A stretch of 64,000 nucleotides of DNA from Chitinophaga silvisoli (GTDB taxonomy: Bacteria; Bacteroidota; Bacteroidia; Chitinophagales; Chitinophagaceae). Both the position numbers and the translations under genes were made by a program. Within the stretch, counting starts at the first letter, position 1. Each line of letters starts with the position of its first letter. The notes under the pieces are model-generated. The model searched no databases. It saw only the letters and a list, made by a program, of their open reading frames with translations, and had not been told where the DNA came from. This document shows, in pieces, positions 1 to 8,048 of this stretch. The DNA lies in NCBI RefSeq assembly GCF_003412465.1, contig NZ_QTJV01000001.1, forward strand, positions 1,116,001 through 1,180,000, given 5' to 3'.

Positions 1-2
1 CC

Positions 3-1634
3 GACATCGTCTTCAAAATGCTTGACTATGATGCAAGATTCAGAATGATCTTTGCCTACTCCGACCCGGAAAGCCGTACCTATCTTGCGAATACCGCTAA
101 GTCTCAGTACCTGGAATTCAAGCAACTGGTGGAACCTAACATGGCCTTCTTCCTGAGTAATGAGAAGGACAAAATTAAGGAAGCGATAAAGATGACTGAT
201 AAAATCCTGTTGAATGACGAGGTTTTTAACACGCTCAACACGCCTGATTATCGCAATCCCTCTAAACCTGACAAAGGCGAAAAACTGGAAGACAGATGGA
301 TTGACATCCACAAAGCTATTCAGTATGTACTCATCAAGGACATGGTGGTAAGAGCCAACTTTAAAATCTACGTCCGCTTCTCTGAATTTGCTGTAGCTGC
401 TGATGTTGAAAAGAAAGGCCCGGCCTCCAGCCGTCACTATGCAGATAGTCTGCTGAAGACTGCCGCCGCTGAACTGCTGCCTTACTATTACGCCCTGCAG
501 GATGGTAACAACGAAGAGTCAAGAGTGGCTATCAAAACATTGATTGACAACTACAAAACACGTACTGGCGACCTGTATGCACAAACACTCGCGTTGTACG
601 AAAGACCTAACACCCTGCTGGTATCTCCTGAAGGCCAGAAAGACGACCTGCAGCTGAAATCAAAGTATGCTTCCAGCAAGGTATGGCAGGATGGTCTGAT
701 CAGGGAAATGCCTGAAACAGAGAAATTCTCTATCATGACCGTGCCTAATGACAGGCCTGACCTGCACAACAGCATTTACATCTTTGGTAAATACATGCGT
801 GCTAAAAAAGGTGAAACGCCTGACATCACTTTCAGAATCGTTTCCCCGGGCCTTACAGGCGTTGATTTTGGCAGGATGCGCAAAGTGCCGCTGGGTAATG
901 ACAGATATGGTTACCTCTCCACTATCACCTACTATTGCCCTATTAAAATCGAAGTGGTTAATAAAGCCGGTGAAATCGAAAAGACGCTCATCGTAATTGA
1001 TGAAACACAGGAATTCCACCAGGAATTTCATGAGAATTATGTTCGTCCTAATCCAAATTACGATGGCGTGATTCCATTCCGCAACGATACACTGTATTAC
1101 GAAGCGCTGGACAAATTCAGGAGTAATGTGATCAACCGCCTGTACAATGAGCGTTTCAGCAGCATGACGACTGCAATGGCGAGCTGGCTGAATGATGCGT
1201 ATGGTTATTATAAAGTACCCAATAGTTTCTACTACCTGTATGATGTAAAAAATCCTGAAAATGGTTTCCAGGAAATCAAAGCACTGGTAGATAGTACTGA
1301 CTATGCCATCGAGCACCTGGAGAGCCAGGAACAGTCACTCGCCAACAAAGCTGTACTGGCAAGAATGGTAGATAAATACCAGGAAATCTTACAACGCCCC
1401 GGCATCAGCCAGAATGTAAAGGACCTGTGTGCGAGGAATTCTGTGACAGCTGCATTGCTGTCTGACCAGGTATCCCGTGCATTGTACCTGCTGGACAGGT
1501 GTAAAGCCATCAATCCAAAAGATAGTTATGTAAGACCTATGAACTTATCTTCTTTCATGTTCCGTACATTGTTTGACGATAAGAATCAGAAAGTGGTGAA
1601 ACTGCCGCCGCGTTCTGAGCTGTGGAAGTACTAA
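3..1634 (+). CDS. conserved hypothetical protein, 5' end outside window
   Basis: The frame is already open at the window edge (codons D-I-V-F-K precede the first in-window Met at 18), so the true start probably lies upstream and the visible 543 residues are a C-terminal part. I recognise no catalytic motif. The protein is mixed alpha/beta, rich in charged residues and Tyr, with no membrane segment or signal visible in this part; the last third (about residues 370-500) looks helical and repeat-like, with stretches resembling a helical scaffold. It ends in a basic, Pro-rich tail (KLPPRSELWKY). A hairpin repeat follows 20 nt after the stop and could end its transcription. No function is assigned. 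Confidence 0.7.
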   Translation, partial: DIVFKMLDYDARFRMIFAYSDPESRTYLANTAKSQYLEFKQLVEPNMAFFLSNEKDKIKEAIKMTDKILLNDEVFNTLNTPDYRNPSKPDKGEKLEDRWIDIHKAIQYVLIKDMVVRANFKIYVRFSEFAVAADVEKKGPASSRHYADSLLKTAAAELLPYYYALQDGNNEESRVAIKTLIDNYKTRTGDLYAQTLALYERPNTLLVSPEGQKDDLQLKSKYASSKVWQDGLIREMPETEKFSIMTVPNDRPDLHNSIYIFGKYMRAKKGETPDITFRIVSPGLTGVDFGRMRKVPLGNDRYGYLSTITYYCPIKIEVVNKAGEIEKTLIVIDETQEFHQEFHENYVRPNPNYDGVIPFRNDTLYYEALDKFRSNVINRLYNERFSSMTTAMASWLNDAYGYYKVPNSFYYLYDVKNPENGFQEIKALVDSTDYAIEHLESQEQSLANKAVLARMVDKYQEILQRPGISQNVKDLCARNSVTAALLSDQVSRALYLLDRCKAINPKDSYVRPMNLSSFMFRTLFDDKNQKVVKLPPRSELWKY

Positions 1635-1653
1635 GCTGATTAAATAATTATAC

Positions 1654-1717
1654 GAGGTTGTATCAAAAGTATGTTGAAGGAATTCATCCGGATCATTTTA
1701 CTTTTTGGTACAACCTC
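1654..1717. repeat. short copy of dispersed inverted-repeat (hairpin) element
   Basis: Left arm GAGGTTGTATCAAAAGTA (1654-1671) is matched by the inverted right arm TACTTTTTGGTACAACCTC (1699-1717), with a 27-nt loop beginning TGTTGAAGGAATTC. The same arms bound longer elements at 14377-14485 and 58911-59018, and related inner arms occur at 53961-54019. Here it lies between two plus-strand genes and could serve as a terminator for the upstream gene. Confidence 0.75.
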
Positions 1718-1783
1718 ATTTATTTTGGTACAACCCTCTTTTTACTTTTTGGTACACTCTCTTTTTATTTTTGATACATCCTC
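1699..1783 (+). repeat. four tandem copies of the hairpin right arm
   Basis: The right arm of the hairpin element is repeated in degenerate form four times: 1699-1717, 1720-1737, 1743-1761 and 1766-1783, a period of about 22-23 bp (consensus TACTTTTTGGTACAACCTC). One left arm therefore faces four possible partners. The block lies just upstream of the preferred GNAT start at 1821. Confidence 0.7.
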
Positions 1784-1820
1784 TTTTTATTTATGGCATA
1801 GTATTTACGGCAGCCTTACT

Positions 1821-2504
1821 ATGACTACTTTAGATAATCCTGTCTGGCATGCATTGCAGACAGTACACCGCACATTAGCACAGGGAACAGCAAGCGTACA
1901 ACGATACAAAGCAGGTGTATTGCAGGTGATGGGGGCCGAACATCCGGAGACCGCACCTTACAATGAATTGCTTGACTGGCTTACTGTAGGAGAGAAGATG
2001 TTCACCGTCGGAGATGTACCGGTATTGCCTGATAACTGGAGATACATCATGCAGGTGGATTGTTTGCAGATGATATGCGGGCAAAAAGCAGATGTGCCCA
2101 ATACTGACGTAGTTAAATTGGAAGATAAGAACCTGGCTGACATGTTGACACTGATCAACATTTCTTTACCTGGTTTTTTTCATGAACAGACACCATTGCT
2201 GGGAGATTATTTCGGTATTTTCCAGGAAGGCCGCTTAGTGGCGATGGCCGGAGAAAGGATGCGATTGCAGGGGTATACAGAGGTAAGTGCGGTGGCTACT
2301 CATCCGGAATTTACAGGCAGAGGATATGCACAGCAACTGGTCGCACATGTGGTGGCAAAGAACCTGGATGCCGGGATTATACCTTTCCTGCATGTAACGG
2401 CTACTAATGAGCGGGCAGTGAAGGTGTATGAGAAACTGGGATTTAAAACCAGGAGAAGGGTTTCTTTTACCCAGTTTGAACTGCTATCGAAGGTAGTGTT
2501 GTAG
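1821..2504 (+). CDS. GNAT-family N-acetyltransferase (FR47-like)
   Basis: The protein (227 aa) transfers an acetyl group from acetyl-CoA to an unknown amine. The C-terminal half has GNAT motif A (VSAVATHPEFTGRGYAQQL, with the GRGYA acetyl-CoA pyrophosphate loop) and motif B (NERAVKVYEKLGFKTRRR). The N-terminal half is typical of FR47-like proteins with a divergent first domain. An in-frame ATG at 1671 exists, but the 50 residues it would add are a hydrophobic translation of the tandem repeat at 1699-1783, so I prefer ATG 1821 (MTTLDNPVWHAL). Substrate unknown. Confidence 0.85.
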   Translation: MTTLDNPVWHALQTVHRTLAQGTASVQRYKAGVLQVMGAEHPETAPYNELLDWLTVGEKMFTVGDVPVLPDNWRYIMQVDCLQMICGQKADVPNTDVVKLEDKNLADMLTLINISLPGFFHEQTPLLGDYFGIFQEGRLVAMAGERMRLQGYTEVSAVATHPEFTGRGYAQQLVAHVVAKNLDAGIIPFLHVTATNERAVKVYEKLGFKTRRRVSFTQFELLSKVVL

Positions 2505-2513
2505 CCTGAAGTT

Positions 2514-2643
2514 ATTTTCCTTTTTAAGTTCCAGTGCTATTTCCCTTAGAAATAATTTCCTGTCTAAGTGCTGGTGCCATTTCCCTTTGAATTAATTTCC
2601 TATCCAAATTTTAGTGCTATTCCCTTTGAAATGTGTAATTTTG
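2514..2643 (+). promoter_or_regulatory. three-unit ~40-bp tandem repeat, candidate AraC operator
   Basis: A degenerate unit of 39-40 bp is repeated about three times in front of the araC-type gene. The most conserved part is TTCCCTTTGAATTAATTTCCT; aligned copies start at 2541, 2581 and 2620 (40 and 39 bp apart, close to four helical turns). A related sequence (TTCCTTTGAAAAGTATAATTTCCTA, split here as TTCCTTTGAA + AGTATAATTTCCTA) sits at 3569-3592 before the aldo-keto reductase. I infer that it is the binding site of the adjacent regulator, giving autoregulation plus target control. Confidence 0.55.
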
Positions 2644-2646
2644 GGC

Positions 2647-3525
2647 ATGGCACAGTCAAATTACGAGTTACTGAGATTCGAGCAGATCGGGGGCTCCTTC
2701 CGCGTTGCTGCTACAGGAGAGAACAATTGCAGCCTGTCTTCTTACAACAGGCGTGATTTCTATAAGATTTCCCTCATCCTGTCGGGGGGAGGAGAGCTGT
2801 TCTACGCCAACAGGAACATTAAATTTGACCAGCCAGCCCTCATCTTCACGAACCCCATGGTGCCTTATAGCTGGGCGGATAACCCGGAAATAAATGTAAC
2901 CGGCTATTTCTGCGTATTTACAGAGTCTTTCCTGCTGGAAGGCGGAAGGATGGAAAGCCTCAAGGATTCCAGTTTGTTCAAACCGGGCGGAGATCCCCTC
3001 TATTTATTAAACCCTGCACAAACTGAATACCTGAAAGGTATTTTTATGCGCATGCGGGAGGAAGCAGACAGCGAATACATTTATAAACATGAACTGATCC
3101 GGAACCAGGTTCAACTCATTATCCATGAGGCAATTAAGATGGAGCCGGCAGTGGCCTATGCCGCGCCTAAAAATGCGGCCAGCAGGATCACCCAGTTATT
3201 CCTGACCCTGCTGGAAAGACAATTCCCGGTTGATCCACCTCAGTTTACCTTACAATTTAAGAAGGCCGGGGAATATGCCGACCAGCTGGCTGTACATGTC
3301 AATCACCTGAATGCCGCCGTACAGGAAATAACCGGTAAGTCTACCACCACGCATATTAACGAGCGGATCCTGGCAGAAGCAAAGTCGCTCCTGAAGCACA
3401 CAGATATGAGTGTAGCGGATATAGCCTATAGCCTGGGATTTGAATACGCCTCTTATTTCAACAGCTTTTTCAGGAAACATGCAGGCATTACACCGCTGGC
3501 CGCCCGCAAGGAAGTAAAAATTTAA
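2647..3525 (+). CDS. AraC-family transcriptional regulator
   Basis: A 292-aa regulator with an N-terminal cupin-like sensing domain (residues about 15-150) and a C-terminal double helix-turn-helix. The HTH region includes [30 protein letters not shown] and the second-helix signature [20 protein letters not shown] followed by [11 protein letters not shown]. An in-frame ATG at 2614 is possible, but [13 protein letters not shown] at 2647 is the usual start for this family and leaves the repeat block non-coding. The aldo-keto reductase 110 bp downstream, on the same strand and with a matching upstream sequence, is its likely target. The effector is unknown. Confidence 0.88.
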   Translation: MAQSNYELLRFEQIGGSFRVAATGENNCSLSSYNRRDFYKISLILSGGGELFYANRNIKFDQPALIFTNPMVPYSWADNPEINVTGYFCVFTESFLLEGGRMESLKDSSLFKPGGDPLYLLNPAQTEYLKGIFMRMREEADSEYIYKHELIRNQVQLIIHEAIKMEPAVAYAAPKNAASRITQLFLTLLERQFPVDPPQFTLQFKKAGEYADQLAVHVNHLNAAVQEITGKSTTTHINERILAEAKSLLKHTDMSVADIAYSLGFEYASYFNSFFRKHAGITPLAARKEVKI

Positions 3526-3568
3526 AAGAAGGCCTTTTAATTCTCCAGGAAGGTGAAACTTTAAATTA

Positions 3569-3595
3569 TTCCTTTGAAAAGTATAATTTCCTACC
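3569..3595 (+). promoter_or_regulatory. candidate AraC operator before aldo-keto reductase
   Basis: CCTTTGAA, a short spacer, then TAATTTCCTACC match the conserved core of the tandem repeat in front of the upstream araC gene (for example 2583-2605). The spacer is 5 nt longer here. Function is inferred from the repetition and location only. Confidence 0.45.
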
Positions 3596-3607
3596 GGCTA
3601 CCTGTTC

Positions 3608-3615
3608 TACTTTTG
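3608..3615 (+). promoter_or_regulatory. Bacteroidota -7 promoter element (TACTTTTG)
   Basis: An exact match to TAnnTTTG lies 20 nt before the aldo-keto reductase start codon. I see no good TTTG at the -33 position, which fits a promoter that needs the activator presumed to bind at 3569-3595. Confidence 0.4.
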
Positions 3616-3635
3616 CTGTCATAAAACAAATATAT

Positions 3636-4637
3636 ATGGCAATCAAAAGAGTAAAATTAGGTACCCAGGGACTGGAAGTACCCGTAGAAGGGCTGGGTTG
3701 CATGGGCATGACTGCTATTGGTGGTACTGACATCTATGGCAAGGCCGACGAATCCGAAGCTATCGCTACTATACACCGTGCACTGGAACTCGGTATTAAC
3801 TGGCTGGATACCGCAGATGCTTATGGACCATTATTAAATGAACGATTAGTCGCAAAGGCGATCAAAGGCAACCGCGAAAAATACACCCTCGCTACCAAAT
3901 TCGGTTTCTACATTGACGACAATGAGCAAATGGAATGGAGTGTGATCAACGGCCGCCCTGAATATGTGCGCAAGGCCATCGAACGCTCCCTCAAAAACCT
4001 CGGCACTGACTATATAGACCTCTATTATTTACATCGTGCAGATCCTAATGTACCTATCGAAGATACCGTAGGTGCCATGAGTGACCTGGTAAAAGAAGGA
4101 AAGGTAAAATACCTGGGTCTCTCCGAAGTATCTCCTGAAACCCTTCGCAAAGCACACGCAGTACATCCTATTTCAGCATTACAGACCGAATATTCCCTTT
4201 TTGAGAGAGAAGTGGAGTCTAATGGTGTGCTGGATACAACCAGGGAATTAGGGATTGGTTTTGTGGCTTATTCACCATTGGGCAGAGGCTTCATTACCGG
4301 TGAATTAAAAAGTCCGGATGATTTCCCGGCTGATGATTTCAGGAGGTACATTCCCCGTTTCCAGGGAGAGAATTTTTATAAGAATCTGGAGTTGGTACAA
4401 GCTGTCCGGGACCTTGCCGCTGCAAAGGACCTGACTCCTTCACAGCTGGCAATGGCATGGGTATTCTCTAAAGGCGTGACCGCTATTCCGGGTACAAAAC
4501 GTGTTAAATATATTGAACAAAATGCTGCTGCTGCGGAAGTAACATTATCACCAGCAGAAATCACACAGCTGGAATCATTCGGGGTGGCTGTGGGCAACCG
4601 TTACGATTCGCACAGTATGAATATGCTGAATCATTAA
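3636..4637 (+). CDS. aldo/keto reductase
   Basis: A 333-aa NADPH-dependent oxidoreductase of the YakC/AKR13-like group with the full (beta/alpha)8 barrel. The catalytic tetrad is visible: Asp in WLDTADAYG, Tyr in the same motif, Lys in LATKFGF and His in YYLHRADP. The cofactor-binding C-terminal stretch is [20 protein letters not shown]. Such enzymes reduce reactive aldehydes and ketones. The gene follows an AraC regulator and shares a sequence with its promoter, suggesting inducible detoxification. Its last codons overlap the convergent methyltransferase gene by 4 nt. Confidence 0.92.
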   Translation: MAIKRVKLGTQGLEVPVEGLGCMGMTAIGGTDIYGKADESEAIATIHRALELGINWLDTADAYGPLLNERLVAKAIKGNREKYTLATKFGFYIDDNEQMEWSVINGRPEYVRKAIERSLKNLGTDYIDLYYLHRADPNVPIEDTVGAMSDLVKEGKVKYLGLSEVSPETLRKAHAVHPISALQTEYSLFEREVESNGVLDTTRELGIGFVAYSPLGRGFITGELKSPDDFPADDFRRYIPRFQGENFYKNLELVQAVRDLAAAKDLTPSQLAMAWVFSKGVTAIPGTKRVKYIEQNAAAAEVTLSPAEITQLESFGVAVGNRYDSHSMNMLNH

Positions 4638-5416
4638 AAAGTAGCATGCGTCGCCTTCAGGTACAGGCGCATGCTCCTGGCTTCTTCTTTTGCCCATACG
4701 TCATACTCCTCAATGGCCCGTAGCCTGGCCGCTTCTGTGATATAACCATCGGCTACCAGTTGATTGCCTCTTGTCTCTGCCACTTTTTTCCAGAGACTGA
4801 TGTGGGTATCAAACCCTTCCATGCCGCGCTCTGCATATTCATCCTGTTGTTCGACGGTCATCTTTAAGGCCTTCACATGTACCAGGTCTATTACATGATC
4901 AGCAATCGCATTATCCATGCCTGCATCTGCCCGCCATTTCAGGAAAGCAGCATAGAAGTCGAGCATAGATTGAGGCGGGGCCGGATCCCAGCGAATGGCT
5001 TCGTGATTATAATCGAGTACGCAAAGCAGGCCTCCGGGTTTGAGCAGGGAGACCATCTTATTGATTACATCCCGGGGCTGAGCAATCCATTGCAGGGTGC
5101 GGGCGGTCGTAATAATGTCGAATTTCTCATTTGGGTTGTAGTCCATGATGTCACCAACTATGAATGTAACGCCGCCCGGGTTTACTTTGGCCAGGCTAAT
5201 GAGTGCTTCGCTTCTGTCTAAGCCAGTTACTTTCCCGGCATATTTTGCAATACCTTTTGTAATGGTACCACTGCCACAACCTACATCTAGTACGGAATGT
5301 CCGGGTTTTAAAACAGCTAAGAGGTTCGCGTTGGCATTTTCTATTGTGCGTGTATCAAGCACGGATGCAGTGCCCTCGGGCATAGCGGCACGTTCATAAG
5401 AGGTGGATGTTTTCAT
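4634..5416 (-). CDS. class I SAM-dependent methyltransferase
   Basis: A 260-aa soluble enzyme. SAM-binding motif I is [20 protein letters not shown], motif II is the acidic VTGLDRS, and motif post-II is [13 protein letters not shown], followed by the [15 protein letters not shown] strand. This is the small-molecule methyltransferase fold (Methyltransf_25/11 type), with substrate unknown. It begins 3 nt after the metallo-hydrolase stop, so the two are co-transcribed. Its 3' end overlaps the aldo-keto reductase end by 4 nt. Confidence 0.88.
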   Translation of the reverse strand: MKTSTSYERAAMPEGTASVLDTRTIENANANLLAVLKPGHSVLDVGCGSGTITKGIAKYAGKVTGLDRSEALISLAKVNPGGVTFIVGDIMDYNPNEKFDIITTARTLQWIAQPRDVINKMVSLLKPGGLLCVLDYNHEAIRWDPAPPQSMLDFYAAFLKWRADAGMDNAIADHVIDLVHVKALKMTVEQQDEYAERGMEGFDTHISLWKKVAETRGNQLVADGYITEAARLRAIEEYDVWAKEEARSMRLYLKATHATF

Positions 5417-5419
5417 ATT

Positions 5420-6148
5420 TTAAATATAAAAAAAATCGCCGTCATCTGGTACCCATACCTTTTGATTGGGGAAGGCAGCCTTTATTTGCTCCCGGCTTTG
5501 CCTGGAATGGTTGACAGCTTCGAGATGGACGATGATAAGTGTCGCCGCTGGTGCATAGGCGCTTACCTTCCTGATGTCGTCAATGCTCATGACGATGGGG
5601 TCACCTTTTACAAATTGTGCTGCGCCCCCATTGAGCACGATATGTTTGGGCTGGTATTGATCAATCGCGTTTTGTACATCACTGCACCAGATTGTATCCC
5701 CGGCAATGTACAGGTCATTGATCACATAGCCGGATACCTTGCCCATCAGGGCACCTATTTCACCTGTGCCATGCTGGCCGCTGGTTCTGCTGATACTGAT
5801 GCCCTGCCAGGTAATATTATTTTCAATTGGCGTAATGTTCGTAAACCCTGCCTCCCGGATCTTATCTTCATCACCTGCCTGGCAGAAAAGGGGGATCGCT
5901 TTTGGCAGCAATTCTCTCGCTACAGGATCCCAGTGGTCATTATGAAGGTGTGTCAGTAACACGGCATCGATATCTTTGATCAATTCCTGCGGATCTACGG
6001 GCAGGTCTACCAGTGGATTACGGAGCCCGTTATCTGTCATTATAATCGTATCATAGGCACCTTTGGGCCCCAGCATGGGATCAATCAGGATTTGTTTGTC
6101 ATTTACAGTCAGCACCTGCGTTGCATTGCGCAGCAATTGTAACTTCAT
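5420..6148 (-). CDS. metallo-beta-lactamase fold hydrolase (UlaG-like)
   Basis: A 242-aa MBL-fold protein. Metal ligands are visible in LLTHLHNDHWDP (HxHxDH), in SGQHGTGEIG and in LYIAGDTIW. The sequence class is close to UlaG/YjjP-like L-ascorbate-phosphate lactonase relatives often annotated MBL fold metallo-hydrolase. An upstream in-frame ATG at 6331 would add 61 residues overlapping the divergent hxlR gene; MKLQLLRNATQVLTV at 6148 is the natural start because it opens the first beta strand. It is the first gene of a pair with the methyltransferase, with the HxlR regulator divergent. Confidence 0.85.
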   Translation of the reverse strand: MKLQLLRNATQVLTVNDKQILIDPMLGPKGAYDTIIMTDNGLRNPLVDLPVDPQELIKDIDAVLLTHLHNDHWDPVARELLPKAIPLFCQAGDEDKIREAGFTNITPIENNITWQGISISRTSGQHGTGEIGALMGKVSGYVINDLYIAGDTIWCSDVQNAIDQYQPKHIVLNGGAAQFVKGDPIVMSIDDIRKVSAYAPAATLIIVHLEAVNHSRQSREQIKAAFPNQKVWVPDDGDFFYI

Positions 6149-6244
6149 GGTAATTAATTTAATTTTGACAGGACGAAGGTCAGCGGAATTTGTAAAAAAC
6201 GAATGAAGTTGACAGAAAGGTAACCAGTATACTTTTTTGTAACC

Positions 6245-6613
6245 ATGAATTATACGGAGTTTAAACATTGCGGTCTGAATGTGGCACTGGAGGTGCTGTC
6301 GGGGAAATGGAAACCGATTATCCTGTTTCATTTATTTCACCAGCAGGAGATCCGGTTCACGGATTTATGGCGCAACATTCCGAAGGTGGCCAAGAAGGTC
6401 CTCCTGGAACACCTGAAGCAAATGGAGGCGGATGGATTGATTGTGCGGGAGGAAAGACAGGTTTTTCCTCCTGAAGTGTATTACCGTATTTCTGAAAAGG
6501 GGAAGGCGCTTGGTCCTGCACTGGCAGCACTGGAAAACTGGGCCAATGAGCACGCTTCTGCACAGGTGCAGGAATTAAGAGATAAAAAGAAAGTGGCTAA
6601 TGGCCAGCGCTAA
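6245..6613 (+). CDS. HxlR-family winged-helix regulator
   Basis: The protein (122 aa) has the standard HxlR pattern: Cys10 near the N-terminus, ALEVLSGKWKPIILFHL, RFTDLWRNIPKVAKKVLLEHLKQME recognition helix and a wing (VYYRISEKGKALGPAL). These dimeric regulators often respond to electrophiles or aldehydes through the conserved Cys. It diverges from the MBL/methyltransferase pair across 96 bp, so that pair is its probable target. A TAATTTTG -7 element at 6160-6167 on the plus strand, with ATTG 20 nt before it, is a candidate promoter with a 70-nt leader. Confidence 0.9.
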   Translation: MNYTEFKHCGLNVALEVLSGKWKPIILFHLFHQQEIRFTDLWRNIPKVAKKVLLEHLKQMEADGLIVREERQVFPPEVYYRISEKGKALGPALAALENWANEHASAQVQELRDKKKVANGQR

Positions 6614-6654
6614 GCGGGAACATTTTGTTATTCCAGCCTTAATATGGAAGATAT

Positions 6655-7977
6655 TTAACGTTCCGCCTGAAGTTGATTTTTCAGATAGTAAATGATCACC
6701 CCCAGCAGGGTAACGCCCAGACCTGCCATCATCATAGTACCGCCGGTAGAAATAAAGATGCCTACCCAGATAAGGATCGCAAGTAGGACTGGTACCGGGT
6801 AGAAAGGCATTCTCCACTGCATAAAGTTCCTGCCTTTGCGCTTACTCAGTGCCAGTAAGCCAACCGCCTGCCCGATAAACTGGATCATGATACGCATAGC
6901 CAGGATGGCGCTGATTACTTCTTTCAGTTTGAAGAACATACTGAACACAAAGGCTACCGCACCGAGTACCAGCAAGGAAATATAGGGAAAGTTCTTGGTA
7001 GGATGTAGCTGTGCAAACACTTTAAAGAAAGCCCCATCTTTTGCAGCTGCATAAGGAATACGGCTATACCCCAGGGTGGCAGAAAACACAGATGCAAAAG
7101 CAATCCAAAGGATCAATACAGTGGCAATCATGGCCGCAGTAGGACCTGCCAGTTGCTGAATGAATTCACTGATTACGAAATTGCTTTTCTCGATCTGTTC
7201 TAAAGGTAATACTGAAGCCACGCTGATATTCATACAGAGGTACAATACCGCAATACCCGCAATAGAGATGAACATACTACGGGGAATATTCCTTTGTGGG
7301 GCAATGATTTCGCCACCCAGATGACAGACGTTGTAATAGCCCAGGTAACTGTATACAGACTTCACACTGGCTGCGCCCAGGGCTGCTGCAAATGCCATGT
7401 TGAGCTCCAGACCATCATTGATATGTTTGATCGGTTCTAAGAAATGTCCCTGTGCCACGCCACCACTTATGATCCAGACCATGGTTACCAGTACGCCTAT
7501 CCACAGGGTGACACTGATCTTGCCAATGGTTTCAATATTCCTGTAAAGAAGGAATACAATAAGTATGATGACAGCACCGCTTACGGCCTTGGTTTCCCAA
7601 AAGCCCAGGGGATAGAGGAACATTGTGTATTGTGCAAAACCAATGGCGGCGGAAGCTATGACCAGTGGTGCCTGGATCATGGTTTGCCATACGAAGAGAA
7701 AACTCATCAGTTTGCCCGTACGGGGACCGAAACTTTCTTTCAGGAAATTGTAGCTACCACCGGCAGCAGGGAAGGTGGTACCGAGTTCACTCCAGACCAT
7801 TGCATCGATGAAGGAGAGGAGTGCGCCGGCGATCCATGCGTAGAGGAACCAGGGACCATGCATAATTTCTGCGACTACGCTCAGTACAACAAAAGGACCG
7901 ATGCCGACCATGTCGGTCATATTAATGGCTGTTGCTTGCAGTAAGGTAAGGTGACGGGAGAGTTGAGACTGACTCAT
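6655..7977 (-). CDS. APC-superfamily amino acid permease
   Basis: A 440-aa polytopic inner-membrane transporter with about 12 segments. The first helix carries the unwound substrate-binding motif GIGPFV after INMTDM, and helix 6-7 regions match APC/LeuT-fold porters (SYLGYYNVCHLGGEIIAPQRNIPRSM is characteristic). It likely imports or exchanges an amino acid or amine with protons. It stands alone between convergent hxlR and the photolyase-like gene, with no dedicated regulator visible. Confidence 0.85.
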   Translation of the reverse strand: MSQSQLSRHLTLLQATAINMTDMVGIGPFVVLSVVAEIMHGPWFLYAWIAGALLSFIDAMVWSELGTTFPAAGGSYNFLKESFGPRTGKLMSFLFVWQTMIQAPLVIASAAIGFAQYTMFLYPLGFWETKAVSGAVIILIVFLLYRNIETIGKISVTLWIGVLVTMVWIISGGVAQGHFLEPIKHINDGLELNMAFAAALGAASVKSVYSYLGYYNVCHLGGEIIAPQRNIPRSMFISIAGIAVLYLCMNISVASVLPLEQIEKSNFVISEFIQQLAGPTAAMIATVLILWIAFASVFSATLGYSRIPYAAAKDGAFFKVFAQLHPTKNFPYISLLVLGAVAFVFSMFFKLKEVISAILAMRIMIQFIGQAVGLLALSKRKGRNFMQWRMPFYPVPVLLAILIWVGIFISTGGTMMMAGLGVTLLGVIIYYLKNQLQAER

Positions 7978-8048
7978 ATATACGTAAAAGTAAAGATTTT
8001 ATCTCACTTTTAATAGCAGAGGGTTTCCGGCAGCAGGGAGAAGGATTG

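Noticed and set aside
660..1316. 218-aa minus-strand frame
   Set aside because: Antisense to the first gene, low-complexity and no family pattern; a shadow frame.
1671..1820. N-terminal 50-residue hydrophobic extension of the GNAT protein
   Set aside because: It is the translation of the tandem hairpin-arm repeat; a normal start lies at 1821.
2614..2646. earlier start (MLFPLKCVILG) for the AraC gene
   Set aside because: Its codons lie in the tandem operator repeat; the family start is MAQSNYELL at 2647.
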